Origin: Paenibacillus segetis
GTDB lineage: Bacteria; Bacillota; Bacilli; Paenibacillales; Paenibacillaceae
Direction: 5' to 3'
DNA length: 64,000 nucleotides
Assembly (NCBI RefSeq): GCF_014639155.1
Contig: NZ_BMFT01000002.1
Coordinates: forward strand, 558,001-622,000
The notes under the pieces: model-generated
What the model saw: only the letters and a program-made list of their open reading frames with translations
Told to the model about the DNA's origin: nothing
The model's database searches: none
Translations under genes and position numbers: made by a program
Shown: positions 53,488-62,846 of the stretch, in pieces
Layout of the letters: each line of letters starts with the position of its first letter
How positions within the stretch are numbered: position 1 is the first letter of the stretch

Positions 53488-54972
53488 ATGGGAGTAAGCA
53501 TAACGGGATTATCAGGGTCGGGAATAAATACTAAAGAGTTAATTACAGCGATAATGAATGAGCAGAAAATTCCATTAAATAGCCTTAACACGAAAAAAGA
53601 AATCACGACAGCATATAAGGATTTTTTTACGGCTTTAAATACAAAAATGGCTAGTTTAAGGGACGCGGCTACTGCTTTATCGGATATCAGTTCGTATAGT
53701 AAGTATGCTGCTACTAGTTCAAACACTAATATATTATCGGCATCTGTTGAAAAATCGGCGGCGGCGGGGAGTTATTCGGTCAAGGTTACACAACTTGCTC
53801 AAAGCCAGACTGTAGCGAGCCAGGGGATTAGTGCAACCCAAACCTTTGGAGATAGCAAATTTGCATCTACAATGACAATAAATGGGCAAACGATATATTT
53901 AACAGAGGATGCATTAAAAGCTGCGATAAAAGACGCGGAAGATGCAGGGGATGAAGATAAAAAAAATGAATTAAATAAATTAACAAGCCTTGGAATTGAA
54001 GATGCAACAGCAATGGGGGATGCTCTATCCCGAATTTCAAAGGCAATTAACGGGCTAACGGATGTGGGAGTGCAGGCATCTGTAATTCAAACTAGTGATG
54101 GAAACAAAAGTTTAGTGTTGACGGCTTCTAAAAGTAATGAAATTACTTTTACTAGCGAGCTTGCTACTCTCAATTCAGATTGGATATTTACACAGTCACA
54201 AGAAGCTAAAGATGCTAAATTTACAATTAATGGGCTTGAAGTTACAAGCAAATCTAATACAATTGAAAATGCAATAGAAGGAGTTACATTAACGCTCTCC
54301 GATACTGGTTCATCTACGGTCAAGGTTAGTCAGGACGTTGATGCTTTAACCTCCCAGATTCAAACATTTGTAACAGCATATAATGATATTGTTAAGATGA
54401 TTCGAGATAATACCGCGAAATCTACTCAGAACAGCGATGGTTCCCTCTCCCTAACTTTGCAAGGGGATTCTCTCTTGCGTGATTTGCAATCTCAGCTAAA
54501 CAGTTGGATGAATCAACAAATGGGAGACACAGATGGTTTTAAACTCCTGTCCGATATCGGCCTAGAGATTGATAAGGGCGTAACCAGCGCTTCGCTGATG
54601 ACAGGTAAAATCACCTTTGATAGTGAGTTATTTAAGAAGAAAATGTTAGAAAATCCTGAAGCGGTACAAAAAATGCTGTCAGGAACTTCTACGACTGAAG
54701 ATATGAGCAGTGGAATGGGGAGCCTTTTCAAGGATAACCTTAAGATATGGACGGATAGTGTTGATGGACTTATTACTACAAAAATTAAAGGCTATAGTTC
54801 TGAAATATCATTTTTGAGCGAACAAATTACAAGTATGAGTGACAGGCTAAATATGAAACAAGCGGCTTTGGAGAAGAAATACGCAAATATGGAAGTGATG
54901 TTGTCCAGTTTAAAGAGTCAGTCTGATTACGTTTCGAATATGTTAAAAACTCTTACTAAATCTTCAGATTAA
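53488..54972 (+). CDS. fliD: Flagellar filament cap protein FliD
   Basis: Forms the cap at the filament tip that folds flagellin subunits into place. The 494-residue product begins MGVSITGLSGSGINTKELI, followed by the N-terminal domain with KEITTAYKDFFTALNTKMASL in two pieces. A variable middle and the C-terminal FliD domain with a final coiled coil (MSDRLNMKQAALEKKYANME, about residues 453-472) complete it. ATG 53488 has AGAGGTGA upstream; the GTG at 53479 lies within that site. Confidence 0.95.
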   Translation: MGVSITGLSGSGINTKELITAIMNEQKIPLNSLNTKKEITTAYKDFFTALNTKMASLRDAATALSDISSYSKYAATSSNTNILSASVEKSAAAGSYSVKVTQLAQSQTVASQGISATQTFGDSKFASTMTINGQTIYLTEDALKAAIKDAEDAGDEDKKNELNKLTSLGIEDATAMGDALSRISKAINGLTDVGVQASVIQTSDGNKSLVLTASKSNEITFTSELATLNSDWIFTQSQEAKDAKFTINGLEVTSKSNTIENAIEGVTLTLSDTGSSTVKVSQDVDALTSQIQTFVTAYNDIVKMIRDNTAKSTQNSDGSLSLTLQGDSLLRDLQSQLNSWMNQQMGDTDGFKLLSDIGLEIDKGVTSASLMTGKITFDSELFKKKMLENPEAVQKMLSGTSTTEDMSSGMGSLFKDNLKIWTDSVDGLITTKIKGYSSEISFLSEQITSMSDRLNMKQAALEKKYANMEVMLSSLKSQSDYVSNMLKTLTKSSD

Positions 54973-54993
54973 TGGAATAGGGGGATAATGCGA

Positions 54994-55383
54994 ATGGTAT
55001 CACCCAATCTGGCCGGTTATCAGGCCTATCAAAAGAATAAATTTCAAACTGCATCGCCACATCGATTGACTCTGATGCTGTATAACGGAGCAATTCAATT
55101 TGCTAGTAAAGCTAAAGAGGCTATCGATAATGGTGATATCGCAGGGACGAATATGAATGTTACGAAGACACAAGATATCGTATATGAACTGCTATCTTCT
55201 CTCAATGAGAAGGAAGGCGGGGAGATTGCTTCTAATCTTAAAAAACTGTACTTTTATATGATAGACCGCTTAATCGAAGGGAATATTAAGAAACAGTCTT
55301 CCTCAATTGATGAAGTGATTTCATTGCTTCAGGAATTGCAGTCCGCATGGGTTGAGATTGGAAAGGGTGGTACGCTTGGGTGA
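54994..55383 (+). CDS. fliS: Flagellin chaperone FliS
   Basis: Cytoplasmic chaperone that keeps flagellin unpolymerised before export. The 129-residue helical product has the family start (GYQAYQKNKFQTASPHRLTL) and LMLYNGAIQF. GGGGG at 54980-54984 is 3 bp from the ATG at 54988 and 9 bp from the ATG at 54994, so 54994 is preferred. The end overlaps fliT. Confidence 0.95.
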   Translation: MVSPNLAGYQAYQKNKFQTASPHRLTLMLYNGAIQFASKAKEAIDNGDIAGTNMNVTKTQDIVYELLSSLNEKEGGEIASNLKKLYFYMIDRLIEGNIKKQSSSIDEVISLLQELQSAWVEIGKGGTLG

Positions 55384-55795
55384 GGTTGTTGAATATTCTG
55401 CATTAATTGAACAAAGACAACTGCTCCTTCTGAGGTTGATCGAGTGTACTGAGACACAAATATCTTTATTGTCATCTGACAGGGAGGAAGAGAACTTGTT
55501 CTGCCTATTTTCCGATTCAATTGAAGAATGGAATCAATGTACTCAACAAATTGATGGGATCCAAAATATTCTAAAATCTAAGCGACTAGACCAATCATAT
55601 GTTTCACAAGATCTTGTGGGTCTTCTTCAGCAACTTACTTCGAATGTGGAGGAAGCTAAAAGGCTGATCGAGTTATCAACAGAACACACAGGAACTGACT
55701 TAAGGCATGCTAGAGTACAACGAAAGCTAATGAATGCTTACTATGGCATGGAAAATCCTGATCAGATCCCACTTTATTTCGATACAAAAAAATAG
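55376..55795 (+). CDS. fliT: FliT-like flagellar chaperone
   Basis: 139-residue helical protein in the position of fliT, the export chaperone for the FliD cap. The start is TTG at 55376 with AAAGGGTGG (55362-55370) upstream, inside fliS; the overlap of 8 bp suggests translational coupling. The sequence is only weakly conserved, so the name rests on position, size and helical character. Confidence 0.75.
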   Translation: MGEVVEYSALIEQRQLLLLRLIECTETQISLLSSDREEENLFCLFSDSIEEWNQCTQQIDGIQNILKSKRLDQSYVSQDLVGLLQQLTSNVEEAKRLIELSTEHTGTDLRHARVQRKLMNAYYGMENPDQIPLYFDTKK

Positions 55796-55828
55796 TTCCA
55801 TTTCCTCTCAATTTTTTTTGAAAAAGTC

Positions 55829-55855
55829 TAAACAAAAGGAAAATTCCACCGATAT
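55829..55855 (+). promoter_or_regulatory. Sigma-D promoter of hag
   Basis: TAAA at 55829-55832, a 15-bp spacer, and ACCGATAT at 55848-55855 match the sigma-D consensus TAAA-N15-GCCGATAT with a single difference. Transcription would begin near 55862, just before the CsrA-type hairpin. Confidence 0.85.
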
Positions 55856-55863
55856 ATATAATA

Positions 55864-55902
55864 GGCCACAAGGACGTGGCCAATAAAAACCAATCATGGA
55901 GG
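55864..55902 (+). promoter_or_regulatory. CsrA-binding hairpin and ribosome binding site of hag
   Basis: GGCCAC (55864-55869) pairs with GTGGCC (55876-55881) and presents AAGGAC in the loop. CACAAGGACGTG is close to the CsrA consensus RUACARGGAUGU. A second GGA lies in the ribosome binding site GGAGG (55898-55902), 10 bp before the ATG. This two-site arrangement is the same as that shown for the B. subtilis hag leader, and csrA and fliW are encoded 3 kb upstream. Confidence 0.8.
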
Positions 55903-55912
55903 ATGATTTCAA

Positions 55913-56728
55913 ATGGGTATGTTTATTAACACTAACGTTGGCGCAATTAACGCTAACCGTAACCTGAGCTTCAACAATACACAAATGGGTAAGACAATGG
56001 AAAAATTGTCTTCCGGATACCGCATTAACCGTGCGGCCGACGATGCTGCTGGATTGGCAATTTCCGAGAAAATGATTTACCAAATCAATGGCTTGAACCA
56101 AGCTCAACGTAACGCTCAAGATGGTATTTCTTTTATCCAAACAGCTGAAGGTGACTTGACTGAAGTTCACTCCATGTTGCAACGTATGAATACGTTGGCG
56201 AACCAATCGGCAAACGGAACGTACCAAAATACTGACCGTGATAAAATTCAACTTGAAGTTGATGAACTTGTTTCAGAAATTGATCGTATTGTTACTAACT
56301 CCAAGTTTAACGGTGTTAGCCTGCTGAGTGCTTCAGCTACTGTAGACTTCCAAATTGGTGTTTCAAATGCAGAAAAACTTTCTGTAAGTTTGAAGAAGAA
56401 TGATACTACGACTTTGGGAGTTAATGCTGTTAAGGTGGATACTGTCACTAATGCGAGAGCAGCTATGTCTGCAGTTGCAGCTGCAATTAACACAGTATCT
56501 GAAAACCGTGCTCAATTTGGTGCTTACCAAAACCGTTTGGAGCACACAATTAACAGCTTGGGTGTAACTTCCGAAAACTTGTCGGCTGCTAACTCCCGTA
56601 TTAAAGATGCTGACATGGCTACTGAGATGACAGCATTCACAAAGAACCAAATTTTGGTTCAAGCTGGTACTGCAATGTTGGCACAAGCTAACTCTGCACC
56701 ACAAGCAGTTCTGAAACTTTTGGGATAA
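55913..56728 (+). CDS. hag: Flagellin
   Basis: Filament subunit. The 271-residue product has the conserved N-terminal D0/D1 (MGMFINTNVGAINANRNLSF, LSSGYRINRAADDAAGLAI) and C-terminal D1/D0 (MATEMTAFTKNQILVQAGTA, then LAQANSAPQAVLKLLG) with almost no variable D2/D3 region. This is a short flagellin. It has a strong sigma-D promoter, a CsrA-type leader and a terminator, so it forms its own transcript. A Maf-type glycosyltransferase gene lies downstream, so glycosylation of its surface-exposed Ser/Thr residues is likely. Confidence 0.98.
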   Translation: MGMFINTNVGAINANRNLSFNNTQMGKTMEKLSSGYRINRAADDAAGLAISEKMIYQINGLNQAQRNAQDGISFIQTAEGDLTEVHSMLQRMNTLANQSANGTYQNTDRDKIQLEVDELVSEIDRIVTNSKFNGVSLLSASATVDFQIGVSNAEKLSVSLKKNDTTTLGVNAVKVDTVTNARAAMSAVAAAINTVSENRAQFGAYQNRLEHTINSLGVTSENLSAANSRIKDADMATEMTAFTKNQILVQAGTAMLAQANSAPQAVLKLLG

Positions 56729-56748
56729 TACCTAAAGATAAACAAAAA

Positions 56749-56781
56749 ATAGGCCTCCATATTTTGGAGGCTTATTTTTTT
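56749..56781 (+). terminator. Intrinsic terminator of hag
   Basis: An 11-bp stem with one G-T pair (56749-56759 with 56765-56775), 5-nt loop, then TTTTTT. Confidence 0.92.
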
Positions 56782-56854
56782 GTCTTTCTATACATTGCTA
56801 TTGTCACTAGACCGATATAAATGATTATAAGAATATAATAGAGGTGTTAAATTG

Positions 56855-57451
56855 ATGAAAATAACAATTGATGAGATAAAAGAGAGAGTTATTTCTACAG
56901 TACAGAAGGAATTCGATAAAATCTGGTTAGAATGTACATCCGAAATTTATCAGGCAGAGCGTTTGATTTATAGTGTGGATATTGACGGTCAAGTTTTATA
57001 TAACCAGTACGAGGAATTTATTCATGAACACCTTCAACAAATTAAGCATATCCAAATTAAGACGCTTTCAAAGCTTGAGAGTATACAAGAAACTGAGGAG
57101 CAAATGTCCCAGTATTTGAACAAGTTTGTTCCTGGAATGAATGCAATAGCTGATCGGATGTACGGAGATATGAATGCAGAACTATGGGGAGAATTGGCGT
57201 CGGGCTTAGAAGGGCTGCAATGGATTGTGAAATCATTTGAGTTTTTAGAATTTTTATACAATCCGGATGTGTTGAATTATTCTATTCTGGCAAACTTTTA
57301 TACCAATTTAAAAAATATTATAAAAGATCTTGATGCGAATCTATCAGGAGATGACTTGGTAGCTGTCGCAGATCTCATCAAATATGAATTGGTGCCCTGT
57401 TTAGAGAAATATAAAATTGAATTTGGGGGGATAAAGGTCGAACTCTCATGA
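56855..57451 (+). CDS. Helical protein of unknown function upstream of the Maf gene
   Basis: 198-residue, mostly helical, acidic protein with no membrane segment and no recognised domain. ATG 56855 has GAGGTG 8 bp upstream; an in-frame TTG precedes it. Its stop overlaps the ATG of the Maf-type gene (ATGA), so the two are probably made together. A role as partner or chaperone of the flagellin glycosyltransferase is possible but is inference from position only. Confidence 0.75.
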   Translation: MKITIDEIKERVISTVQKEFDKIWLECTSEIYQAERLIYSVDIDGQVLYNQYEEFIHEHLQQIKHIQIKTLSKLESIQETEEQMSQYLNKFVPGMNAIADRMYGDMNAELWGELASGLEGLQWIVKSFEFLEFLYNPDVLNYSILANFYTNLKNIIKDLDANLSGDDLVAVADLIKYELVPCLEKYKIEFGGIKVELS

Positions 57452-59328
57452 AAATAATAGATAATAATATCAAGTATTTGAGAGCCAATTATCCCGAGTT
57501 GTTAAAAGTAGTGAAGGGAAATGCGGAGCATATTGGATATGAACTAACTGTAACGAAAAATCAAGAACCTAATTTGGTTTTAGTTAAGGATAATAAAACT
57601 TTTTATTTGCATAGTAAATATAATGCTGTTGAAGAAGCGAAGAAGTGGATAATATCTTTAGGTGCAGAACTACTCCAAGTAGAGCATTTACTTATTATTG
57701 GCTGTGGTATGGGATACTACTTGGATGAAGTGCTGGAGTGTTCGACAGCATCCAACATATATGTTTATGAACCTGACATTCATATTTTTAACGCCTGGGT
57801 ACATTCTAGAGATGTTCAGAAGGTATTGACGAATCAGAGAATTCGATTATTTGTAGTAGGAGAGGACGACCTACTTCAGACTCAGTTTACGATGCATATT
57901 TCTGAGTATGCCAATAAATCGATGAGTATCATTGCTCCTCCGATTTACAATAAATTGTTTCATTCGATCATTGATAATGTACAACATAAAATGAAAGAAT
58001 CTCTTTATATTCAAATGGTAAATCAAGTAACTATGGATACTTTTCAGAGGGAATGGGTGGCTAATATTTTATATAACCTGCCTTATGTTGTGATAAGTAC
58101 TCCTGCATCGAAGTTAAAAGGAGGTGCTAGGGATGTGCCCGTCATTATAGTGGGTTCGGGTCCTTCTTTACAATATGATATTTCATATCTTCGTGATTTG
58201 CAGTCAAAATGTCTAGTTATTGCAGCTGGATCGAGCATACAAGCATTAGAACATCACGGCATTATTCCCCATATGGTTGTGTCTATCGATGGAGGGATTT
58301 GGAACTATAAAGTGTTTGAGAATGTAGATACGAGTAAATCACCGTTACTATATTCTCCTCAAATTAATCATAAAGTATTGGAACATTTTGATGCTCCATT
58401 AATTGTGGCAGCTCTTAGTTATGATTCAGTTACTCCGAAACTTGTCGAAGCTGAGGCTATTCCAGTGTTTAGATCAGCAACATCGGTAACTGGAATAGCA
58501 CTTCAGGTTGCTGCATATATGGGGGCTACTGAAATCGTTCTAATGGGCCAGGATCTATCTTACCCAGACAAGCAGTTCTATTCATCGGGCGTAACACATA
58601 TTTCTGAGGAACAAATCGCGGAACTGCTCAGCGATGCTACCGAGCTAATACCCAATGTGGATGGTGGACAAAACTCCACTACAATGAAAATGAAAATAAC
58701 GTTGGATGATATGGAACTTCAAATTAAACTAATATCTCTTAATAATGTGAAAATTATTAACTCTTCGAGACATGGGGCTGTCATAGAAGGAACCGAATGG
58801 ATCGCTATGGATGATTTGGCTAGACGGTGGGGGAGGTTACCAAAGGTAGATTTTGATTTGCATAGCTTACTTATACATTTAACAGATGAAGAGAAGTTAG
58901 TAAAGCTGAATCAATTGAAAGTTGAGTTCAACTCGTTGTCTAAACAAACGAAAGATTTTGGAAAACGTATAAAAGATTTACTTTCAAATATTAATACTTT
59001 AGCAGACAAGTTAGCTAATAGTAATATCAAAACGATATCTAGTAGGTTAGTTGAAATAGATAGATTATGGACTCGGATTACGAGACAACCCGTTTTTGAA
59101 ACGGTATATTCATTTTCTCTGAGGCATTACATCAATAATTATATGAAGCATGTTACCGAGATTGTAGAGACTGAAAATGTTCGTAGTAAGTCAACGCTTA
59201 TCGTGAACCATCTGGGGACACTAGTTAGAGTGATGGATGATTTCACTCCTGAGTTGATAGAAATATTAAGTGATGCCATAAATCGCTTAAACAGTTTACT
59301 GGATGAAAAGGGTGAGAAAACTTCATGA
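57448..59328 (+). CDS. Maf-type motility-associated glycosyltransferase (DUF115)
   Basis: 626-residue protein with the DUF115/MAF core. An N-terminal domain carries IIGCGMGYYLDEVL (about residues 81-94), and the central domain has PVIIVGSGPSLQYDI (about 231-245), MVVSIDGG, and GATEIVLMGQDLSY (about 359-372). Maf proteins transfer nonulosonic acids such as pseudaminic or legionaminic acid onto flagellin. The position just after flagellin, and the dehydratase, cytidylyltransferase and acetyltransferase genes that follow, agree with this. The nonulosonate synthase itself is not in the window. Confidence 0.9.
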   Translation: MKIIDNNIKYLRANYPELLKVVKGNAEHIGYELTVTKNQEPNLVLVKDNKTFYLHSKYNAVEEAKKWIISLGAELLQVEHLLIIGCGMGYYLDEVLECSTASNIYVYEPDIHIFNAWVHSRDVQKVLTNQRIRLFVVGEDDLLQTQFTMHISEYANKSMSIIAPPIYNKLFHSIIDNVQHKMKESLYIQMVNQVTMDTFQREWVANILYNLPYVVISTPASKLKGGARDVPVIIVGSGPSLQYDISYLRDLQSKCLVIAAGSSIQALEHHGIIPHMVVSIDGGIWNYKVFENVDTSKSPLLYSPQINHKVLEHFDAPLIVAALSYDSVTPKLVEAEAIPVFRSATSVTGIALQVAAYMGATEIVLMGQDLSYPDKQFYSSGVTHISEEQIAELLSDATELIPNVDGGQNSTTMKMKITLDDMELQIKLISLNNVKIINSSRHGAVIEGTEWIAMDDLARRWGRLPKVDFDLHSLLIHLTDEEKLVKLNQLKVEFNSLSKQTKDFGKRIKDLLSNINTLADKLANSNIKTISSRLVEIDRLWTRITRQPVFETVYSFSLRHYINNYMKHVTEIVETENVRSKSTLIVNHLGTLVRVMDDFTPELIEILSDAINRLNSLLDEKGEKTS

Positions 59329-60320
59329 ACAGTCAATTTAGAGGTAAGAAGATTTTGATTGTCGGAGGTACAGGTACCATTGGACAAAGCCTGCTGTGTG
59401 AAATACTTGTGGACGGTCCTGAGGTAGTCCGTGTGTTTAGTCGCGATGAATATAAGCAATTTCAATTGCAGCAAGAATACAAAGAGTATAGTAATATAAG
59501 GTATCTAATCGGAGATGTAAGAGATTACAATCGTTTAGAAAGAGCGATGCAGGATATCGATTTTGTCTTTCATACCGCTGCAATGAAGCATGTTCCTGCT
59601 TGTGAATATAATCCATTTGAGGCGGTACAGACAAATGTGCTAGGCACACAAAATGTAATTCAAGCTGCATTAGCGTGTGATGTTAAAAAGGTGATTTTTA
59701 CAAGTACAGATAAAGCTATTTCACCAACAAATACCTATGGGGCTTCCAAACTGATGGCTGAGAGACTTGTTGCGGCTGCACAATACCAGGCAGGATCTAA
59801 ACTAACTAAATTTGCAGCTGTGCGCTTCGGTAATGTTATGGGTTCGAGGGGTTCTGTAATTCCGCTTTTCCAATGGCAAATTGAGGAGAAGAGAAAGATT
59901 ACAGTTACTTGCAAGGAAATGACGCGATTTATGATGACTTTAAGACAGGCCACCGAATTAACGTTAAAAGCTATGGAATTGGCACAAGGTGGAGAAATCT
60001 TTGTACTTAAGATGCCAATTATTAAGCTTATCGATCTAGCGAAAATAGTTATTGATCAGACCTGTAATAGGTTGAACATTGATCCGACAAGTATAATAAT
60101 CGAACAGATAGGACTTCGCCCGGGAGAAAAAATGTACGAAGAGTTAATGACTGAAGAAGAATCAAGGAACGCTCTGGAAACTGCAAGTATGTTCATTATA
60201 CGGAATACATTTATAGAACAGCATAGTTATTTAAATGCAGTACCTGCAAAAGTGCAAAGTTATAGTTCACATAGCTATGCACCAATGAATTTAACCGATT
60301 TGAACTCATTAATATTATGA
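59325..60320 (+). CDS. PseB/CapD-like UDP-HexNAc dehydratase (extended SDR)
   Basis: 331-residue NAD(P)-dependent enzyme of the UDP-GlcNAc 4,6-dehydratase type, the first step of pseudaminic or related sugar synthesis. The glycine-rich loop GGTGTIG is at residues 14-20. AAMKHVPACEYNP is near 86-98, STDKAISPTNTYGASK (about 126-141) holds the active-site region, and RFGNVMGSRGSVIPLF is near 167-182. It overlaps the Maf gene by 4 bp. Whether the product is the L-altro (PseB) or D-gluco series cannot be decided by eye. Confidence 0.88.
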   Translation: MNSQFRGKKILIVGGTGTIGQSLLCEILVDGPEVVRVFSRDEYKQFQLQQEYKEYSNIRYLIGDVRDYNRLERAMQDIDFVFHTAAMKHVPACEYNPFEAVQTNVLGTQNVIQAALACDVKKVIFTSTDKAISPTNTYGASKLMAERLVAAAQYQAGSKLTKFAAVRFGNVMGSRGSVIPLFQWQIEEKRKITVTCKEMTRFMMTLRQATELTLKAMELAQGGEIFVLKMPIIKLIDLAKIVIDQTCNRLNIDPTSIIIEQIGLRPGEKMYEELMTEEESRNALETASMFIIRNTFIEQHSYLNAVPAKVQSYSSHSYAPMNLTDLNSLIL

Positions 60321-60376
60321 CAGAACCGTTTACATTAAAAAGAAGGAATATTTATTGAAAGGAAGTCTTAACAAAT

Positions 60377-61267
60377 ATGAATGATACTAAAGTTACTATC
60401 AATCAATATGGCTACTATGAATTGATAAATAAGCCTGATGATTTAGAATTAGAAAGTTATTACAAGAATATTTATTATCAAGAATCAAGAAGCAGTTATT
60501 CAAAGTCGTATGTAGAAGAAGAAATCCAATATTTCAAAAATAAATATGAGCAAAAATATAGCATTTTGCTGGAACATAATATACATTCCTGTGATACAAG
60601 GGGATTTTTGGATATCGGATGTGGGGAAGGTTGGGGGCTTGATTTTTTTTGTTCTAAAGGATGGGAGGTAAAGGGTTTAGAGTACTCTGGATATGGATGC
60701 TCAATCCATCATCCAGAAATGCTTCAGTTTTTAACTGAAGGGGAGCCAGAGGTTGCGTTAAAGAAATTAATTTCGGAAAATAAAAAATTTGACGTTATCT
60801 GGTTAGATAATGTGCTAGAACATCTAAAAAATCCTTTAGAGATATTAAAGTATTGCTCTCTTCTGTTATCAGAACAAGGAGTGTTGGTGATCGAGGTTCC
60901 GAACGATTTTTCAATTGTTCAAAATAGACTATTGGAAAAGGGATTTATTAAAGAAGAATTTTGGGTAGTAAGTCCTGACCACATATCATATTTCAATAAA
61001 GATGGTTTAACTAATCTGTGCTCAGATGCAGAGTTAGATTGTCTAGATATTATATCTGATTATGCTATTGACTTTGATCTATTCAATCCTAACTCCAATT
61101 ATAAAGCAGATTCTACATTAGGTCCGAGCTCGCATAATTCAAGAATTGAGATTGAGAATATGCTTCATAGTATTTCTGTTGAAAAGACGAATAAACTATA
61201 TCGTATATATGCTGAGTTAGGGATTGGAAGACAGATTACAGGTTTTTATCGAAAAATCAGTTATTAA
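60377..61267 (+). CDS. Class I SAM-dependent methyltransferase
   Basis: 296-residue protein with the SAM-binding motif FLDIGCGEGWGLDFF (about residues 76-90), an acidic residue at the end of strand 2 (VKGLEYSG), and FDVIWLDNVLEHLKNP (about 138-153), typical of the Methyltransf_23 type. The C-terminal part is long and less conserved. It is probably a sugar or lipid-linked methyltransferase that modifies the flagellar glycan, inferred from context. Confidence 0.85.
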   Translation: MNDTKVTINQYGYYELINKPDDLELESYYKNIYYQESRSSYSKSYVEEEIQYFKNKYEQKYSILLEHNIHSCDTRGFLDIGCGEGWGLDFFCSKGWEVKGLEYSGYGCSIHHPEMLQFLTEGEPEVALKKLISENKKFDVIWLDNVLEHLKNPLEILKYCSLLLSEQGVLVIEVPNDFSIVQNRLLEKGFIKEEFWVVSPDHISYFNKDGLTNLCSDAELDCLDIISDYAIDFDLFNPNSNYKADSTLGPSSHNSRIEIENMLHSISVEKTNKLYRIYAELGIGRQITGFYRKISY

Positions 61268-61294
61268 ATATTAACTACAAAAGGATGATATATT

Positions 61295-62050
61295 GTGGAG
61301 AATGATGATTTGATGATAAAGGTATTAAGTAATGCAAAGAAGGGAGAAATAGATCGCCGGAGATCCGTGGCGGAGCAATTGAGGAATTCTACAATTCCTG
61401 ATACTGAATTATTAGATAATTTAGGCCTTTATTTAAGAAGACAAAACCTATCAAGAATTCTCTATATAGATGAACTTTATAGAAAAATGGTTGATGTTCA
61501 TGGGATTATAATAGAATTTGGGGTAAGATGGGGACAAAATTTAGCTTTATTTGAGTCGCTTAGGGGAATTTATGAGCCATATAACTATAATCGTAAGATA
61601 GTTGGATTTGATACATTCCAGGGCTTTGTTGGTGTAGAGCCAGAAGATGGGAAGAAGGTTCAGACCGGGGACTATTCTGTCACCGATAGATATGAAGAGC
61701 AACTAAGCGCGTTATTAGATTTTCATGAGAGTGAGAGTCCAATTTCGCATATTAAAAAATATGAATTGGTTAAAGGAGATGCTTCAGAAACCATTCATGA
61801 TTATTTAAAGAAACATCCGGAAACCATTGTTTCATTGGCATATTTTGATTTTGATTTGTATAAGCCGACTCGTGATTGCCTCCAGGCAATTATGGAACAT
61901 ACAACCAAAGGGTCAATTATTGCTTTTGACGAATTGAATAGTTCTGCCTTTCCAGGTGAAACTGTGGCTTTAAAAGAAATATTAGGTTTAAATACTTACG
62001 CAATTAAACGTAGTCCTCTTAATCCTTTGTGTTCGTATATAGTAGTTTAG
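61295..62050 (+). CDS. TylF/macrocin-type O-methyltransferase
   Basis: 251-residue protein with IIEFGVRWGQNLALFESL (about residues 71-88), KIVGFDTFQGF (about 100-110), and AYFDFDLYKPTRDCL (about 185-199), the acidic, metal-dependent pattern of TylF-like sugar O-methyltransferases. The start is GTG at 61295 with AAAGGATG upstream. A second methyltransferase beside the previous one suggests a glycan with more than one methyl group, or two alternative sugars. Confidence 0.8.
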   Translation: MENDDLMIKVLSNAKKGEIDRRRSVAEQLRNSTIPDTELLDNLGLYLRRQNLSRILYIDELYRKMVDVHGIIIEFGVRWGQNLALFESLRGIYEPYNYNRKIVGFDTFQGFVGVEPEDGKKVQTGDYSVTDRYEEQLSALLDFHESESPISHIKKYELVKGDASETIHDYLKKHPETIVSLAYFDFDLYKPTRDCLQAIMEHTTKGSIIAFDELNSSAFPGETVALKEILGLNTYAIKRSPLNPLCSYIVV

Positions 62051-62061
62051 AGGAAATTAAT

Positions 62062-62790
62062 ATGAATATTACAGCTATTATTCAAGCGCGCATGGGGTCA
62101 ACCCGTTTACCTGGAAAAGTAATGAAACAGCTTGTAGATCGTACTGTTTTGGGACATGTTATTACACGCTGTCAGGCTATACCCTCGATAAACAAAATTG
62201 TAGTAGCAACTACGACTTTAGATGAAGACAAGGAAATATGTGATGAAGCTTTAAATTATGGTGTCTCTGTTTACCGGGGAAGTAAGGATGATGTGTTGAA
62301 CCGATATTATGAAGCTGCAACAAGGGAACAATCAGATGTTGTTGTACGTATAACATCTGATTGCCCATTACTAGATCCAAAGGTATCTGAGAAAGTAATT
62401 CTTCACTTTTTAATGAATGACTATGATTATGTTAGCAGCGGTCTGAGTCGTACTTTTCCTCGGGGTTTAGATACTGAGGTGTTTACCTTTGAAGCGTTGG
62501 AACAAGCCCATGAGCAAGCAACCAAAGATTATGAATTCGAGCATGTTACTCCTTACATTTATCAAAATCCGGAGCAATTCAAGGTTCATGCTTTCTCGAA
62601 TCATTTAGATCAGTCGAGGTATAGATTAACACTGGATACATATGAGGATTGGCAATTAATCTCAAAAATATATGATGCATTATACAACGGGGATATTTTT
62701 TATTGGAAGAACATGCTTGAACTGCTTGAAAGAGAGCCTAAATTACCACAAATCAATGCAGAAGTAAGGCAGAAAGAGCTAGGTGAATAA
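62062..62790 (+). CDS. SpsF-like cytidylyltransferase
   Basis: 242-residue nucleotidyltransferase with the N-terminal signature IIQARMGSTRLPGKVM (about residues 5-20), an acidic metal site in RITSDCPLLDP, and FEHVTPYIYQNP near the C-terminus. The SpsF family activates acidic sugars, such as nonulosonates, with CTP in spore-coat and flagellin glycan pathways. ATG 62062 has AGAGGAA upstream, inside the end of the preceding gene; the frame is open to 62029. Confidence 0.9.
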   Translation: MNITAIIQARMGSTRLPGKVMKQLVDRTVLGHVITRCQAIPSINKIVVATTTLDEDKEICDEALNYGVSVYRGSKDDVLNRYYEAATREQSDVVVRITSDCPLLDPKVSEKVILHFLMNDYDYVSSGLSRTFPRGLDTEVFTFEALEQAHEQATKDYEFEHVTPYIYQNPEQFKVHAFSNHLDQSRYRLTLDTYEDWQLISKIYDALYNGDIFYWKNMLELLEREPKLPQINAEVRQKELGE

Positions 62791-62846
62791 CGGGTGGGGT
62801 TTATTAGTTAGTTCTTATAATTGATCCGGTATAGGAGTAAAAAAAC

